From Paracoccaceae bacterium (lineage in GTDB: Bacteria > Pseudomonadota > Alphaproteobacteria > Rhodobacterales > Rhodobacteraceae): a stretch of 54,572 nucleotides of DNA. Each line of letters opens with the position of its first letter. The stretch's first letter is position 1. This document shows positions 24,617 through 33,923 of the stretch, in pieces. The notes beneath the pieces are model-generated. The model saw only the letters and a list, made by a program, of their open reading frames with translations, ran no database searches and was not told where the DNA came from. The position numbers and the translations under genes are program-made. Location: positions 1 to 54,572 of the forward strand of contig PIVL01000002.1 of NCBI GenBank assembly GCA_003354145.1, in the 5' to 3' direction.

Positions 24617-26242
24617 TCAGTTCTGTACCTCTTTTCGTAGCATAAAGCGTTGAATTTTGCCGGTTTGCGTCTTGGGAAGGGCGTCAATGAAAATGATACT
24701 GCGCGGATACTTATAGGGGGCAATCATCGACTTAACGTGATCCTGCAGCGTTTTTGTCGTGAGGGCGTCAGCAGTGTGCCCATCGTTCAGCACCACGTGC
24801 GCTTGGACAATATGGCCGCGCTCAATGTTGGGGGCGGCAACAACGCCGCATTCGGCCACTGCTGGGTGGGACAGCAACGCCGCCTCGACCTCGGGCCCGG
24901 CGATGTTATAGCCGGATGAAACGATCATATCATCGTTGCGGGCGGCAAAATGCAGATAGCCTTCTTCATCCATAGTGAAGCTGTCGCCAGTGATGTTCCA
25001 GCCGTTCACCACGTATTTGGTTTGACTGTCACCCCCCAGATATCGGCATCCGGTCGGGCCACGTACCGCAAGGCGACCAACAGAGCCACGCGGTACTTCG
25101 GTACCGGTATCGTCGACAATGCGCGCCTCGTAACCGGTGACCGGTTTGCCTGTGCACGCAGGGCGATGATCCGAGAACCGATTGGTGACAAAAATATGCA
25201 ACATTTCCGTCGCGCCGATACCGTCCAGCATCGGTTTGCCGGTTTTCGCCATCCAGTCTTCATAAACAGGCGCAGGTAGGGTTTCACCCGCAGACACGGC
25301 AGCACGCAAAGACGACAGATCGGCGCCTTCATCCATCGCGGAAAGCATTGTGCGATAAGCAGTAGGAGCAGTAAAGCAGACCGTGGCGCGATATTTTTCA
25401 ATAATTTCAATCATATTTGCAGGAGACGCGGTTTCCAGCAATGCCGCCGCTGCACCGAAGCGCAAAGGAAATACCGCCAGCCCGCCAAGGCCAAAAGTAA
25501 AGGCAAGAGGAGGGGAACCGACAAAGATATCATCCGGCGTCACGTCCAGAACTTCGCGCGCATAGCCGTCGGCAATGATCATCAGGTCGCGGTGAAAATG
25601 CATGGTGGCCTTGGGCGAGCCAGTGGTGCCGCTGGTGAAACCAAGCAACGCCACATCGTCCCGCCCGGTTTTTACGGCATCAAAACGAACCGATTTTTCC
25701 AACGCCAACCGGTCCAGTTCAGCATCATGGTTCGACGTGCCGTCAAAGCCAACAACGCTTTTTAGGAATTTGCTGGTTTTGGCGCAGGTTGTTAGTTCGT
25801 CCATCAGTCTTGTGTCACACAACGCCAACGAGATTTCTGCCTTGTCGACAATGCCGGACAGTTCTCCGGCGCGCAGCATTGGCATGGTGTTCACGACCAC
25901 TGCACCTGCCTTGGTTGCAGCCAACCAGCAGGCCACCATTGCCGGGTTGTTGGCGGATCGGATCAACACGCGATTGCCCGGTTTCACACCCAGATTTTCA
26001 ACCAGCACATGCGCGATCCGGTTGGTCCAGTCGCTAAGCTCTTTATAGGTGCGCATCCGTCCATTGCCGATCAGTGCGGTGTGGTCGCCAAAGCCTTTGG
26101 CGACCATTGCATCGGTCAACTCGACCCCAACATTCAGCTGGTCCGGATAGTCGAAACCATCGAGTTTGAATTCTGGCCAATCAGCAGCATCGGGCAGATT
26201 GTCCCGCGTAAACGTATCGGTATGAGCCGTTGATCCCAACAT
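24617..26242 (-). CDS. abmG: 2-aminobenzoate-CoA ligase
   Basis: 541 residues from the ATG at 26242, two bases after the upstream stop and preceded by GGAAAGG; the 32 codons before it have no ribosome site. An ANL-superfamily enzyme: LLGFTSGTTGSPKATMHFHR (A3), LDGIGATEMLHIFVTNR (A5), ARNDDMIVSSGYNIAGPEVE (A8) and the catalytic lysine in TQTGKIQRF (A10). It activates the acid to the acyl-adenylate and then the CoA thioester. The benzoate-ligase subgroup together with the 2-aminobenzoyl-CoA monooxygenase at the head of the operon gives the assignment. Confidence 0.88.
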   Translation of the reverse strand: MLGSTAHTDTFTRDNLPDAADWPEFKLDGFDYPDQLNVGVELTDAMVAKGFGDHTALIGNGRMRTYKELSDWTNRIAHVLVENLGVKPGNRVLIRSANNPAMVACWLAATKAGAVVVNTMPMLRAGELSGIVDKAEISLALCDTRLMDELTTCAKTSKFLKSVVGFDGTSNHDAELDRLALEKSVRFDAVKTGRDDVALLGFTSGTTGSPKATMHFHRDLMIIADGYAREVLDVTPDDIFVGSPPLAFTFGLGGLAVFPLRFGAAAALLETASPANMIEIIEKYRATVCFTAPTAYRTMLSAMDEGADLSSLRAAVSAGETLPAPVYEDWMAKTGKPMLDGIGATEMLHIFVTNRFSDHRPACTGKPVTGYEARIVDDTGTEVPRGSVGRLAVRGPTGCRYLGGDSQTKYVVNGWNITGDSFTMDEEGYLHFAARNDDMIVSSGYNIAGPEVEAALLSHPAVAECGVVAAPNIERGHIVQAHVVLNDGHTADALTTKTLQDHVKSMIAPYKYPRSIIFIDALPKTQTGKIQRFMLRKEVQN

Positions 26243-26243
26243 G

Positions 26244-27407
26244 TTACACCTTTCCCAATGCGCCCAGCGTCTGGCGCGCAATGATGATTTTCTGAACGTC
26301 AGACGCACCTTCGTATATGCGTAAAGCTCTGATTTCACGGTACAGTTTTTCGACTGTTTCGCCGGACTTCACACCATCACCGCCGTGCAATTGCACAGCG
26401 CTATCAATAACTTTCTGTGCATGGTCGGTCGCAAACAGCTTGGCCATCGCCGCTTCGCGGGTAATGCGGGGGGCGCCGCTGTCCTTTGTCCAGGCGGCGC
26501 GGTAAATCAGCAGCGCGCTGGCGTCAACATCCACGGCCATATCCGCGATATGGCCCTGCACCAGCTGCAATTCGGACAATGGCGCGCCCTGTACGTGGCG
26601 GGTGGTAACACGCGAGACGCTTTCGTCCAAAGCGCGGCGGGCAAAACCCAAAGCGGCGGCGGCAACGGTGGATCTGAATACGTCCAGCACCGACATGGCG
26701 ATGCGGAATCCGGCGCCCGAGGCGTCGATCAAGGCCGATGCAGGGATGCGGCAATCGCTGAACCGCAAAGTTGCCAAGGGGTGCGGTGCGATAGTGTTCA
26801 GCCGTTCAACGACTTCAAATCCGGGCAGGTCGGCGGGTACGATAAACGCGGACAATCCTTTGGCCCCAGCCGCTTCGCCAGTGCGGGCAAACAAGGTGTA
26901 GACGTCGGCAATTCCGCCGTTGGAAATCCAGGTCTTTTCGCCGTTCAAGACATAATAATTGCCGTCGCGTGTGGCCGTCATGGTGGAATTGGCAACGTCC
27001 GAACCGGATTGCGGCTCGGTCAGGGCAAAGGCAGAAATAGCCTGCCCCGAGCGTGTCAGTGGTAGCCATTCGGCTTTTTGCGCGTCACTGCCAAACAGCG
27101 AAATCGCACCCGTTCCCAGCCCTTGCATGGCAAACGCGAAATCGGCAAGACCATCATGGCGCGCCAACGTTTCGCGGATCAGGGACAGCGTGCGCACGTC
27201 CAGTTGACCACTGCGCTGAGGGTCAACAGCTGAGTGCGTTAACCAACCTGCTTTGCCCAAAGAGGTCACCAGATCACGGCACGCCTGATCGGTGTTTGCA
27301 TGATCAATTTCGCCCAGTTCGCGGCCTGCCCAATCGTTAAGACCAGCGGCCAGTTCACGGTGACTGTCGTCAAAAAATGGCCAGTTAAGAAAGCTTGTAT
27401 CGGCCAT
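26244..27407 (-). CDS. Acyl-CoA dehydrogenase
   Basis: 387 residues, normal for the family. Signatures: [20 protein letters not shown] (FAD/substrate), the lid segment [17 protein letters not shown] and the catalytic glutamate in [19 protein letters not shown]. It introduces an alpha-beta double bond into a CoA thioester, using FAD and electron-transfer flavoprotein. Its place between ligase and hydratase fits the beta-oxidation-like steps after ring reduction of aminobenzoyl-CoA. Shares one base with the hydratase stop. Confidence 0.92.
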   Translation of the reverse strand: MADTSFLNWPFFDDSHRELAAGLNDWAGRELGEIDHANTDQACRDLVTSLGKAGWLTHSAVDPQRSGQLDVRTLSLIRETLARHDGLADFAFAMQGLGTGAISLFGSDAQKAEWLPLTRSGQAISAFALTEPQSGSDVANSTMTATRDGNYYVLNGEKTWISNGGIADVYTLFARTGEAAGAKGLSAFIVPADLPGFEVVERLNTIAPHPLATLRFSDCRIPASALIDASGAGFRIAMSVLDVFRSTVAAAALGFARRALDESVSRVTTRHVQGAPLSELQLVQGHIADMAVDVDASALLIYRAAWTKDSGAPRITREAAMAKLFATDHAQKVIDSAVQLHGGDGVKSGETVEKLYREIRALRIYEGASDVQKIIIARQTLGALGKV

Positions 27408-28213
27408 CAGTTGCCCTCGAACACAGGTTTTTCTTTGGCGACGAAGGCGTTGAATGCACGCTCAAAGTCGGCCGTTTGCATGCAAATCGCCTGGGCTTGT
27501 GCTTCGGCTTCGATCGCCTGTTCAATGGACATCGACCATTCCTGCGCCAACATGGTTTTGGTCATCATATTGCCGAAATTCGGCCCCGCCGCGATGCGCG
27601 CGGCCAGATCGCGCGCCGCCGGGGCCAGATCGTCACCGGCCACCAAACGGTTAAAGAACCCCCAACGTTCGCCTTCATCCGCAGACATCGACCTTCCGGT
27701 GTAAAGCAGCTCAGCCGCGCGTCCCTGGCCAATAATCCGCGGAAGGATCGCACAGGCACCCATATCACATCCGGCAAGCCCAACGCGGGTAAACAGGAAT
27801 GCGGTTTTGGCCTCGGGTGTGCCGATGCGCAGGTCTGATGCCATGGCAATGATCGCACCAGCGCCGACGCAAATTCCGTCAATCGCTGCGATCACCGGCT
27901 TGCCGCAATTGACGATCGCCTTGACCAGATCGCCAGTCATGCGGGTAAAGGTAAGCAATTCCTTCATGCTCATCCGGGTCAAAGGACCAATGATATCATG
28001 CACATCGCCGCCGGAGCTAAAGTTGCCACCATTAGAGGCAAAGACCACGGCCTTGACGTCATCGCTGTAATGCAGGTCGCGAAACCAGTCGCGTAGTTCG
28101 GCATAGCTGTCAAAGGTCAGCGGGTTTTTCCGCTCGGGCCGGTCCAGTGCCACGGTCGCGATGCCGTCGCTGATTTCGCATAGAAAATGTTTGGTATCGG
28201 TCTTCATATCCAT
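27407..28213 (-). CDS. Enoyl-CoA hydratase/isomerase family protein
   Basis: 268 residues. Crotonase-fold features: [19 protein letters not shown], the oxyanion-hole segments [14 protein letters not shown] and [17 protein letters not shown], and [17 protein letters not shown]. Members hydrate enoyl-CoAs, or hydrolyse C-C bonds in cyclic oxo-acyl-CoAs. Here it may act in ring opening or the following beta-oxidation. The ATG shares a base with the upstream MarR stop region and is preceded by AAGGAAA. Exact reaction not readable. Confidence 0.9.
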   Translation of the reverse strand: MDMKTDTKHFLCEISDGIATVALDRPERKNPLTFDSYAELRDWFRDLHYSDDVKAVVFASNGGNFSSGGDVHDIIGPLTRMSMKELLTFTRMTGDLVKAIVNCGKPVIAAIDGICVGAGAIIAMASDLRIGTPEAKTAFLFTRVGLAGCDMGACAILPRIIGQGRAAELLYTGRSMSADEGERWGFFNRLVAGDDLAPAARDLAARIAAGPNFGNMMTKTMLAQEWSMSIEQAIEAEAQAQAICMQTADFERAFNAFVAKEKPVFEGN

Positions 28214-28677
28214 CAGTCTTTTCCTTCCAGCGATGTCATCAATGCCTCAAATCGCACTCCCAGCGCGCCAAGGTCGTCGGGCCCAAATTCGGCTAGCATA
28301 TCGTCAATCCAGGTCTCGTGGGCTGTTGCCTGTGTGGCGAATTCAGCGTGCCCTTTGTCGGTCAGTTGCACCAACGACGCGCGTCGGTCGCCAGCCACCG
28401 CGACGCGCACCACAAAACCGTCATCCGCCAGCCGATCGACAACGCCGGTGACGTTGCCGTTGGAGACCCTCAAGACGTCGGACAATTGGCTCATCTTCAG
28501 CCCTTGGGGGAAACGTGACAGTGCCGCCATCACGTCAAACCGGGGTAGGGTGGTGCCATATTCTGATCGCAATTTGTCACGCACACAGCTTTCGATCATC
28601 CGCGTGGTTTTTAGCATCCGCAGCCACAGGCGCAGGCGTTCTTTGCTGATGGGGTCCGAGGTGGAATGCAGGGTCAA
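28213..28677 (-). CDS. MarR-family regulator of the anthranilate operon, TTG start
   Basis: 154 residues from TTG 28677, which overlaps the upstream TGA (TTGA) and has a perfect AGGAGG six bases before it; the longer frame to 28743 lies inside the SDR gene. Winged helix-turn-helix: [39 protein letters not shown] and the wing [18 protein letters not shown]. MarR proteins of aromatic operons often sense the aryl-CoA. Inside the operon it controls, it would be self-regulated through the TTCAAG-type palindrome upstream of abmA. Ligand inferred to be anthraniloyl-CoA or anthranilate. Confidence 0.9.
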   Translation of the reverse strand: MTLHSTSDPISKERLRLWLRMLKTTRMIESCVRDKLRSEYGTTLPRFDVMAALSRFPQGLKMSQLSDVLRVSNGNVTGVVDRLADDGFVVRVAVAGDRRASLVQLTDKGHAEFATQATAHETWIDDMLAEFGPDDLGALGVRFEALMTSLEGKD

Positions 28678-29417
28678 ATCTCGCCTCCTGACAGGCTGAG
28701 CGCGTGGCCGTTGACCGACTTTGCCGCGTCCGAGCATAGCCAAACTGCGGTACCAGCAACTTCGTCGCTTTGGATGAACCGGTTCTGTGGATTGCCGCGT
28801 TTCAGCGATGCCTCGGCCTTGTCGCGCGACATGCCGGTTTTGTTGGTAATGTTGGTGATTGAGCGCTCAAGCAACGGTGTTTCAATAAAGCCCGGGCAAA
28901 TTGCATTGACTGTGATGCCCGTCGCGCCAAGTTCAATGGCCAGCGCGCGGGTGAGCCCAACGACGCCGTGTTTGGCGGCGCAATAACCTGACACATAAGG
29001 ATAACCCTTAAGGCCGGCAGTCGAAGCGATGGCGATCAGGCGGCCAGCCCCAGCGTCGATCATGTCAGGCAGGGCGGTCTGCCAGGTGCGGAATACGCCG
29101 GTCAGGTTGACGTCAAGCGAGGCGGTCAGGTCATCGCTGGTCATCTTGGCAAACGGCTTGCTATCTGCGGCCCCGGCATTGGCGATAGCAACGGTGATGG
29201 GGCCATGTTGGTCGCGGGCTTTGGCAAAGGCTTGTGATACGCTGGCGGCGTCCGTGACGTCGCAAATCTGATAGGGCAGGGACTGCTCTTTCAGGGGGGC
29301 TTCTCTGCGACCCATGATTGTGACTTTGGCCCCGGCCTTGGCAAACTGGCGTGCGGTTTCGGCGCCAACTCCGGTGCCGCCGCCGGTAATCACCACATGT
29401 TTTCCGGTCAGGTTCAT
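28674..29417 (-). CDS. Short-chain dehydrogenase/reductase
   Basis: 247 residues from ATG 29417, overlapping the abmA stop as ATGA. Classical SDR: cofactor motif [13 protein letters not shown] in IANAGAAD, catalytic Ser in IASTAG, YxxxK in YCAAKHG, and PG near [10 protein letters not shown]. Oxidises or reduces a hydroxyacyl-CoA or alicyclic alcohol with NAD(P). Gene order abmA-SDR is as expected for the aminobenzoyl-CoA pathway, where a 3-hydroxyacyl-CoA dehydrogenase step follows ring reduction. Confidence 0.92.
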   Translation of the reverse strand: MNLTGKHVVITGGGTGVGAETARQFAKAGAKVTIMGRREAPLKEQSLPYQICDVTDAASVSQAFAKARDQHGPITVAIANAGAADSKPFAKMTSDDLTASLDVNLTGVFRTWQTALPDMIDAGAGRLIAIASTAGLKGYPYVSGYCAAKHGVVGLTRALAIELGATGITVNAICPGFIETPLLERSITNITNKTGMSRDKAEASLKRGNPQNRFIQSDEVAGTAVWLCSDAAKSVNGHALSLSGGEI

Positions 29418-31711
29418 ACGTTGCCCACCAGTTCGGCCTGCCGATCCGCCAGTCGCCATTCCTGATCGCGCCCTGCTTCATAGGGCTGTGGCCATCGGGC
29501 GTTCCTGTCGCCAATGTCAGCCCCGGCATGCAGCGTCCAATAGGGGTCGGCCAGATGCGGGCGGCCTATGGCCACCAGATCGGCGCGACCGGCCATCAGG
29601 ATTGAATTGGCGTGGTCAGGTTCATAGATATTGCCAACCGCCATGGTCTTGATACCGGCATCATTACGTATCTGGTCGGAAAACGGTGTCTGGAACATGC
29701 GGCCATAGACAGGATCTGCCTCGATCGATGTTTGCCCGGCAGATACGTCTATTATATCAGCCCCGGCTTGTTCAAAAAGTTTCGCAATTTCAACGGCTTC
29801 GGTTGGGGTGATCCCGTCCTCCCCAACCCAGTCATTGGCCGAAATCCGCACCGACATCGGTTTGCCCGATGGCCAAACGGCGCGCATGGCGCTGAATACT
29901 TCCAATGGATAACGCATCCGGTTGTCCAGATCGCCGCCATATTCGTCGTCGCGTCGGTTGGATACGGGCGAGATAAAAGACGAGATCAGATAGCCATGTG
30001 CTGCGTGCAATTCGATCATGTCAAATCCGGCGCGGTCGGCCATTTTGGCGGCAGCGACAAACTGATCGCGTACCTCGTCCATGTCATCCCGCGTCATCGC
30101 GCGGGGCGTGTCGTTGGCGTCGGACCAAGCGATGGGTGAGGCTGAGATCAGTTCCCAGTTGTCCTGTTCAAGCGGTTGATCCATGCCTTCCCAACCGATC
30201 CGCGTTGAGCCTTTGCGCCCGGAATGGCCTATTTGACAACAGATTTTCGTCGTTGTCTCCGCGTGGCAAAACCCGACCAGGCGGGACCACGCGGCCTCGT
30301 GTTCGGGAGCATACAGTCCCGGGCAACCTGGCGTGATCCGCCCACTTGGCGACACGCAGGTCATTTCGGTATAGACCATCGCGGCACCGCCTTTGGCCCG
30401 TTCTCCATAGTGGATCAGATGCCAGTCGGTCGGGCAGCCATCCACGGCTTTGTATTGCGCCATCGGAGAAACAACGATGCGATTGTCCAGCGTCATGTCA
30501 CGCAGTTTGAACGGTGCAAACATCGGGGCGCGTACTGGCGCGTCGTCGGAAACTCCGGCGCAGTCCTGAAACCATTTTTCGGCGGTTTTCAACCAGTCTG
30601 CATCGCGCAGACGCAGGTTCTCGTGGCTGATCCGCTGTGACCGGGTCAGCAGGGAATAATTGAATTGAACCGGATCAAGGTCAAGATACCGCTCAACCTC
30701 TTCGAACCATTCAAGCGAATTGCGCGCCGCCGATTGCAGGCGCAGAACATCAAGGCGCCGTTCATCCTGATAGCGTTCAAAAGCGCGTTCCATATCGGGT
30801 TCGCTATCGATGTAGTTGGCCAGCGCAATGGCGCTGTCAAAGGCCAAACGTGACCCGGACCCGATCGAGAAATGCGCCGTGGCCGAGGCGTCGCCCAGCA
30901 GTACGACGTTTTCATGGTGCCATTTTTCGCAAAGCACCCGGGGAAAATTCATCCAGACCGCTGAGCCCCGCAGATGGTCCGCGTTTGACATTAGCGCATG
31001 GCCATCCAGATGGGCGGCAAATATCTCTTCGCATTTGGCGATGGTGGCGTCTTTGGACATCTGCTCAAAACCGAAATTATCCCAGGTCTCTTGCGAGCAT
31101 TCGACAATCACCGTCGCTGTGTCTGCGTCAAACTGATAGGCGTGAATCCAGATCCAGCCATGTTTGGTTTTCTCAAAGATAAAGGTAAAAGCGTCGTCGA
31201 ATTTCTGATGCGTGCCCAGCCAGATGAATTTGCACTTGCGGGTGTCGACATTGGGTTTGAAATGCTCGGCATATTTGGCACGCACTGCGGAATTGATCCC
31301 GTCACAGGCGACCACCAGATCATGGGTAGCCTTCAACTCATCAAATGAATCAATATTGGTCTCGTATTGCAGGTTCACACCCAATTCTTGCGCTCGGGTT
31401 TGCAAGATCATCAACATCTTCATGCGTCCAATGCCGGCAAAGCCATGACCGCCAGACACGGTGCGAACACCGTCATGAACAACGGCGATGTCATCCCAAT
31501 AGGCGAAATTCTCGCGGATTGTCTCAGCGCTTTTGGTGTCATTGATTTGCAGATTGTCCAGTGCATCGTCTGACAGAACGACCCCCCAGCCAAATGTGTC
31601 GTCGGCTTTGTTCCGCTCATACACGGTGATGTCAGCGTCAGGCTGACGCAACTTCATTGAGATCGCGAAATAGAGACCAGCTGGCCCGCCACCGATACAT
31701 GCAATTTTCAT
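29414..31711 (-). CDS. abmA: Bifunctional 2-aminobenzoyl-CoA monooxygenase/reductase (salicylyl-CoA 5-hydroxylase-like)
   Basis: 765 residues, a fusion of two flavoproteins. Residues ~1-370 are an aromatic hydroxylase: FAD site [16 protein letters not shown] motif [12 protein letters not shown] and GD motif [16 protein letters not shown]. Residues ~395-750 are an old-yellow-enzyme domain: [36 protein letters not shown] and [11 protein letters not shown]. This architecture is that of aminobenzoyl-CoA monooxygenase/reductase, which hydroxylates and then reduces the aromatic ring with O2 and NAD(P)H, giving an alicyclic amino-oxo-CoA. The single-domain salicylyl-CoA hydroxylase is the closest alternative, but the next-door CoA ligase and RidA favour anthranilate. 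First gene of the operon, with an operator 60 bases upstream. Confidence 0.92.
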   Translation of the reverse strand: MKIACIGGGPAGLYFAISMKLRQPDADITVYERNKADDTFGWGVVLSDDALDNLQINDTKSAETIRENFAYWDDIAVVHDGVRTVSGGHGFAGIGRMKMLMILQTRAQELGVNLQYETNIDSFDELKATHDLVVACDGINSAVRAKYAEHFKPNVDTRKCKFIWLGTHQKFDDAFTFIFEKTKHGWIWIHAYQFDADTATVIVECSQETWDNFGFEQMSKDATIAKCEEIFAAHLDGHALMSNADHLRGSAVWMNFPRVLCEKWHHENVVLLGDASATAHFSIGSGSRLAFDSAIALANYIDSEPDMERAFERYQDERRLDVLRLQSAARNSLEWFEEVERYLDLDPVQFNYSLLTRSQRISHENLRLRDADWLKTAEKWFQDCAGVSDDAPVRAPMFAPFKLRDMTLDNRIVVSPMAQYKAVDGCPTDWHLIHYGERAKGGAAMVYTEMTCVSPSGRITPGCPGLYAPEHEAAWSRLVGFCHAETTTKICCQIGHSGRKGSTRIGWEGMDQPLEQDNWELISASPIAWSDANDTPRAMTRDDMDEVRDQFVAAAKMADRAGFDMIELHAAHGYLISSFISPVSNRRDDEYGGDLDNRMRYPLEVFSAMRAVWPSGKPMSVRISANDWVGEDGITPTEAVEIAKLFEQAGADIIDVSAGQTSIEADPVYGRMFQTPFSDQIRNDAGIKTMAVGNIYEPDHANSILMAGRADLVAIGRPHLADPYWTLHAGADIGDRNARWPQPYEAGRDQEWRLADRQAELVGNV

Positions 31712-31770
31712 ACGCTACCCCCATACAAACCCAACCGGGCTGTTATCAGGGTAGCGTTTCATATTTTTAT

Positions 31771-31797
31771 TTCAAGTATAAAATATATATGCTTGAA
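31771..31797. promoter_or_regulatory. Putative MarR operator upstream of abmA
   Basis: Inverted repeat TTCAAGTATA (31771-31780) and TATGCTTGAA (31788-31797), one mismatch in ten, seven-base AT-rich spacer. TTCAAG/CTTGAA arms are typical of MarR regulators of aromatic acid operons. It lies in the only gap upstream of abmA, overlapping an AT-rich stretch that could hold the -10 element, and touches the ribokinase stop codon. Confidence 0.65.
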
Positions 31798-31798
31798 G

Positions 31799-32722
31799 TT
31801 AATTGACAGCCAGCAAGGTCAAAACTTCATCCAGATCAGGCATTGAGGGCGCTGTGCCGGGTCGGGTGACGGATATGGCGGCTGTGGCGCAGCCAAATCG
31901 AACCGCATCAATTGGGGAATCACCTCGGGCGAGGGCGGTGGCAAAGCCACCGTTGAATGCATCACCTGCGCCGGTGGTTTCGACCACGGGACCAGCATTG
32001 AGGGCCGGGATATGTTGCGTCATGGTGCCGTCGTGAAACAGCACGCCATTTTCACCCAGTGTAATAATTGCAGTGCCAACGCCCATGTTCAGTAGAGCGC
32101 TGGCCGCGTTTGTGGCGTCATCGATTGTGACGACAGGGATGCCGGTCAGCCCTTCGGCCTCACTCTCGTTTGGGGTGGCATAGTCGCAAAGTGCGAGCAT
32201 TCCGTCCGGCAAGTCGGCTGCCGGAGCCGGGTTCAGGATGGTGATCGCACCGCCTTTTCTGGCCATTTCCAGCGCGTAATGCGCAGCTGGCATGGGTTGT
32301 TCAAGCTGCGTTATGAACACAGCCGCATCGCTGATCAGATCGGCGTTTGCGTCGATGTCGGCTTCGGAAATACTGCCCGCAACTCCGGGGCAGATGATGA
32401 TCGCATTGTCACCGGTGGCCTCTTCGATGAAGATATAGGCCGCCCCGGTATAGCTGTCATTGTGCTGGGTAATTGCGGGCTTTACCCCGGCATCTGCCCA
32501 GGTTTTTAACGCCATGTCTGCAAACGGGTCCCTACCCAGACGCGAGATCATGGATACATCACCGCCAGCCTTGGCCGCTGCGACTGCCTGATTTGATCCT
32601 TTCCCACCTGGACCCAGCGCAAAGCTGTTACCCATGATGGTTTCGCCAATCCGCGGGGCACGATCAGCTCGGTAGGCAGTATCGGCGACGAAAACACCTA
32701 AGACAACAACGGAATGGTTCAT
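31799..32722 (-). CDS. Ribokinase / PfkB-family carbohydrate kinase
   Basis: 307 residues from ATG 32722 with AGAAGG upstream. PfkB signatures: FALGPGGKGSNQAVAAAKAG near the N-terminus and VETTGAGDAFNGGFATALA with the catalytic aspartate near the C-terminus. It phosphorylates a sugar with ATP in the cytoplasm. Downstream of a FucU-like mutarotase and an SGNH hydrolase in one leftward set. Sugar specificity is not certain; the ribokinase branch is likely. Confidence 0.92.
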   Translation of the reverse strand: MNHSVVVLGVFVADTAYRADRAPRIGETIMGNSFALGPGGKGSNQAVAAAKAGGDVSMISRLGRDPFADMALKTWADAGVKPAITQHNDSYTGAAYIFIEEATGDNAIIICPGVAGSISEADIDANADLISDAAVFITQLEQPMPAAHYALEMARKGGAITILNPAPAADLPDGMLALCDYATPNESEAEGLTGIPVVTIDDATNAASALLNMGVGTAIITLGENGVLFHDGTMTQHIPALNAGPVVETTGAGDAFNGGFATALARGDSPIDAVRFGCATAAISVTRPGTAPSMPDLDEVLTLLAVN

Positions 32723-32726
32723 TTTC

Positions 32727-33185
32727 TTAACCTTCTGCATCAGGGGGGATCACGCCTTTGCGAAGCATGAAACAGCCATAGAACCGACGTTCTCCGGTTT
32801 GAATGACAGCATAGGCGTCTCTGGCCATGCCATAAAACGCAAAACGCTCGATCGAGATCATCGGCCGCGGTTTGCCTTCTGCGGCATCAATGGCGGCCTG
32901 TGCTTCGGCCTGAACGGCCGGAATTTCGGCAGGAGCATCGACAACTTCCATGCGCCCGGCGAAATCATCAACGAATGTATCCAGAGGCAGAACCGACAGG
33001 ATCGCCTCCATCGCGTCGGCGCTGTTTAGGTTGTGCATCGTAAGCGCCTGTCCTGTCACCGTTTCCGCACCAATAGAATCGGACGGGAAATTGGCATCCG
33101 CCAGGATCAACACATCGCCATGTCCCATCGCCTTGAGCGTATATAGGACATCCGCGCTTAGTCTTGGATCAATACCTTTAAGCAT
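32727..33185 (-). CDS. fucU: RbsD/FucU-family sugar mutarotase
   Basis: 152 residues. The N-terminus MLKGIDPRLSADVLYTLKAM and GHGDVLILADANFPSD are the FucU/RbsD hallmarks, and RFAFYGMARDAYAVIQTGE is the conserved C-terminal part with the tyrosine of the active site. FucU interconverts sugar anomers so that kinases or dehydrogenases can use them. Its neighbours are ribokinase and, across the cyclase gene, an aldose dehydrogenase and a lactonase-type hydrolase. Confidence 0.9.
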   Translation of the reverse strand: MLKGIDPRLSADVLYTLKAMGHGDVLILADANFPSDSIGAETVTGQALTMHNLNSADAMEAILSVLPLDTFVDDFAGRMEVVDAPAEIPAVQAEAQAAIDAAEGKPRPMISIERFAFYGMARDAYAVIQTGERRFYGCFMLRKGVIPPDAEG

Positions 33186-33201
33186 GGGAGTTACTCCTTA
33201 A

Positions 33202-33849
33202 TTAGTTCATCAAATCGGTGACCGTGGCAGCAATGGCCCTGCCAATTTCGGCATGGCCTTCGGGATCCAGGTGGATTCCGTCGACCGGGTCAACGCTTGC
33301 CACTGATCCGGCGTCAAAGAAACTAGCATCGTTGCGCTTGGCTATGGCGGCAAAATACTTGGCCAGTTTTCGCGATTTTTCGGCACCGCCTTCATATATT
33401 TCTTCCAGATATCCAGTTTCAAGGATCGGTACGGGGGCCACGATGAGAACCTTGGGAGTGGACAGATCCGGGCCAGAAAGAGAGGTGGAAATGCAGGTCA
33501 GCAGGCGTTGAAGCGACGTTGCGATGTCCATTGCAGGAAGGCTATAGCGCATTTTCAGATCATTCGTGCCCAACATGATAATGACCAGGTCTATTGGACG
33601 ATGACTGTCCAGCAATGCCGGTAACACCGCCAGTCCGTTTTTATGCGGGCCTTCAATAGGGTCGTCATGCACGGTGGTCCGACTGGGGTGGCCTTCTTCA
33701 ATGACCTGCCAGCTGTCGCCCAAAATGGCTGCCATCTGACCGGGCCAGCGCACTTCGGGGGGATATCGTCGAATATCAAGCGCGTACCGCACAGCGCGTG
33801 AGCCGTGGGTGTTGCTGTCGCCGAAACACAGAACCGTTCGTTTACTCAT
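33202..33849 (-). CDS. SGNH/GDSL hydrolase (arylesterase-like)
   Basis: 215 residues, no signal peptide, so cytoplasmic. Block I VLCFGDSNTHGS with the catalytic serine, block III GTNDLK, block V DGIHLDPEGH with the Asp-His pair. Such enzymes deacylate sugars or hydrolyse small esters. Start ATG preceded by AAGG, only nine bases after a stop codon of a truncated upstream frame (33859-33861), so it was once an internal gene of a longer operon. Substrate unknown. Confidence 0.9.
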   Translation of the reverse strand: MSKRTVLCFGDSNTHGSRAVRYALDIRRYPPEVRWPGQMAAILGDSWQVIEEGHPSRTTVHDDPIEGPHKNGLAVLPALLDSHRPIDLVIIMLGTNDLKMRYSLPAMDIATSLQRLLTCISTSLSGPDLSTPKVLIVAPVPILETGYLEEIYEGGAEKSRKLAKYFAAIAKRNDASFFDAGSVASVDPVDGIHLDPEGHAEIGRAIAATVTDLMN

Positions 33850-33858
33850 GATACCTTC

Positions 33859-33923
33859 TTATCCAAAACATGCGCCGGTTTCGGCATCAGCGCCAAGGAT
33901 GACCTTAGTTGAGCCAAAGTTCA
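33859..33923 (-). pseudogene. Possible C-terminal remnant of a lost upstream sugar-operon gene
   Basis: A short leftward frame ending at TAA 33861-33859 reads LNFGSTKVILGADAETGACF at its end and cannot be extended upstream because the cyclase gene starts to overlap there. Its stop is nine bases from the SGNH start, the spacing of neighbouring operon genes. I read it as the last ~20 codons of a gene otherwise deleted or replaced. Product not recognised; coincidence is possible. Confidence 0.3.
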
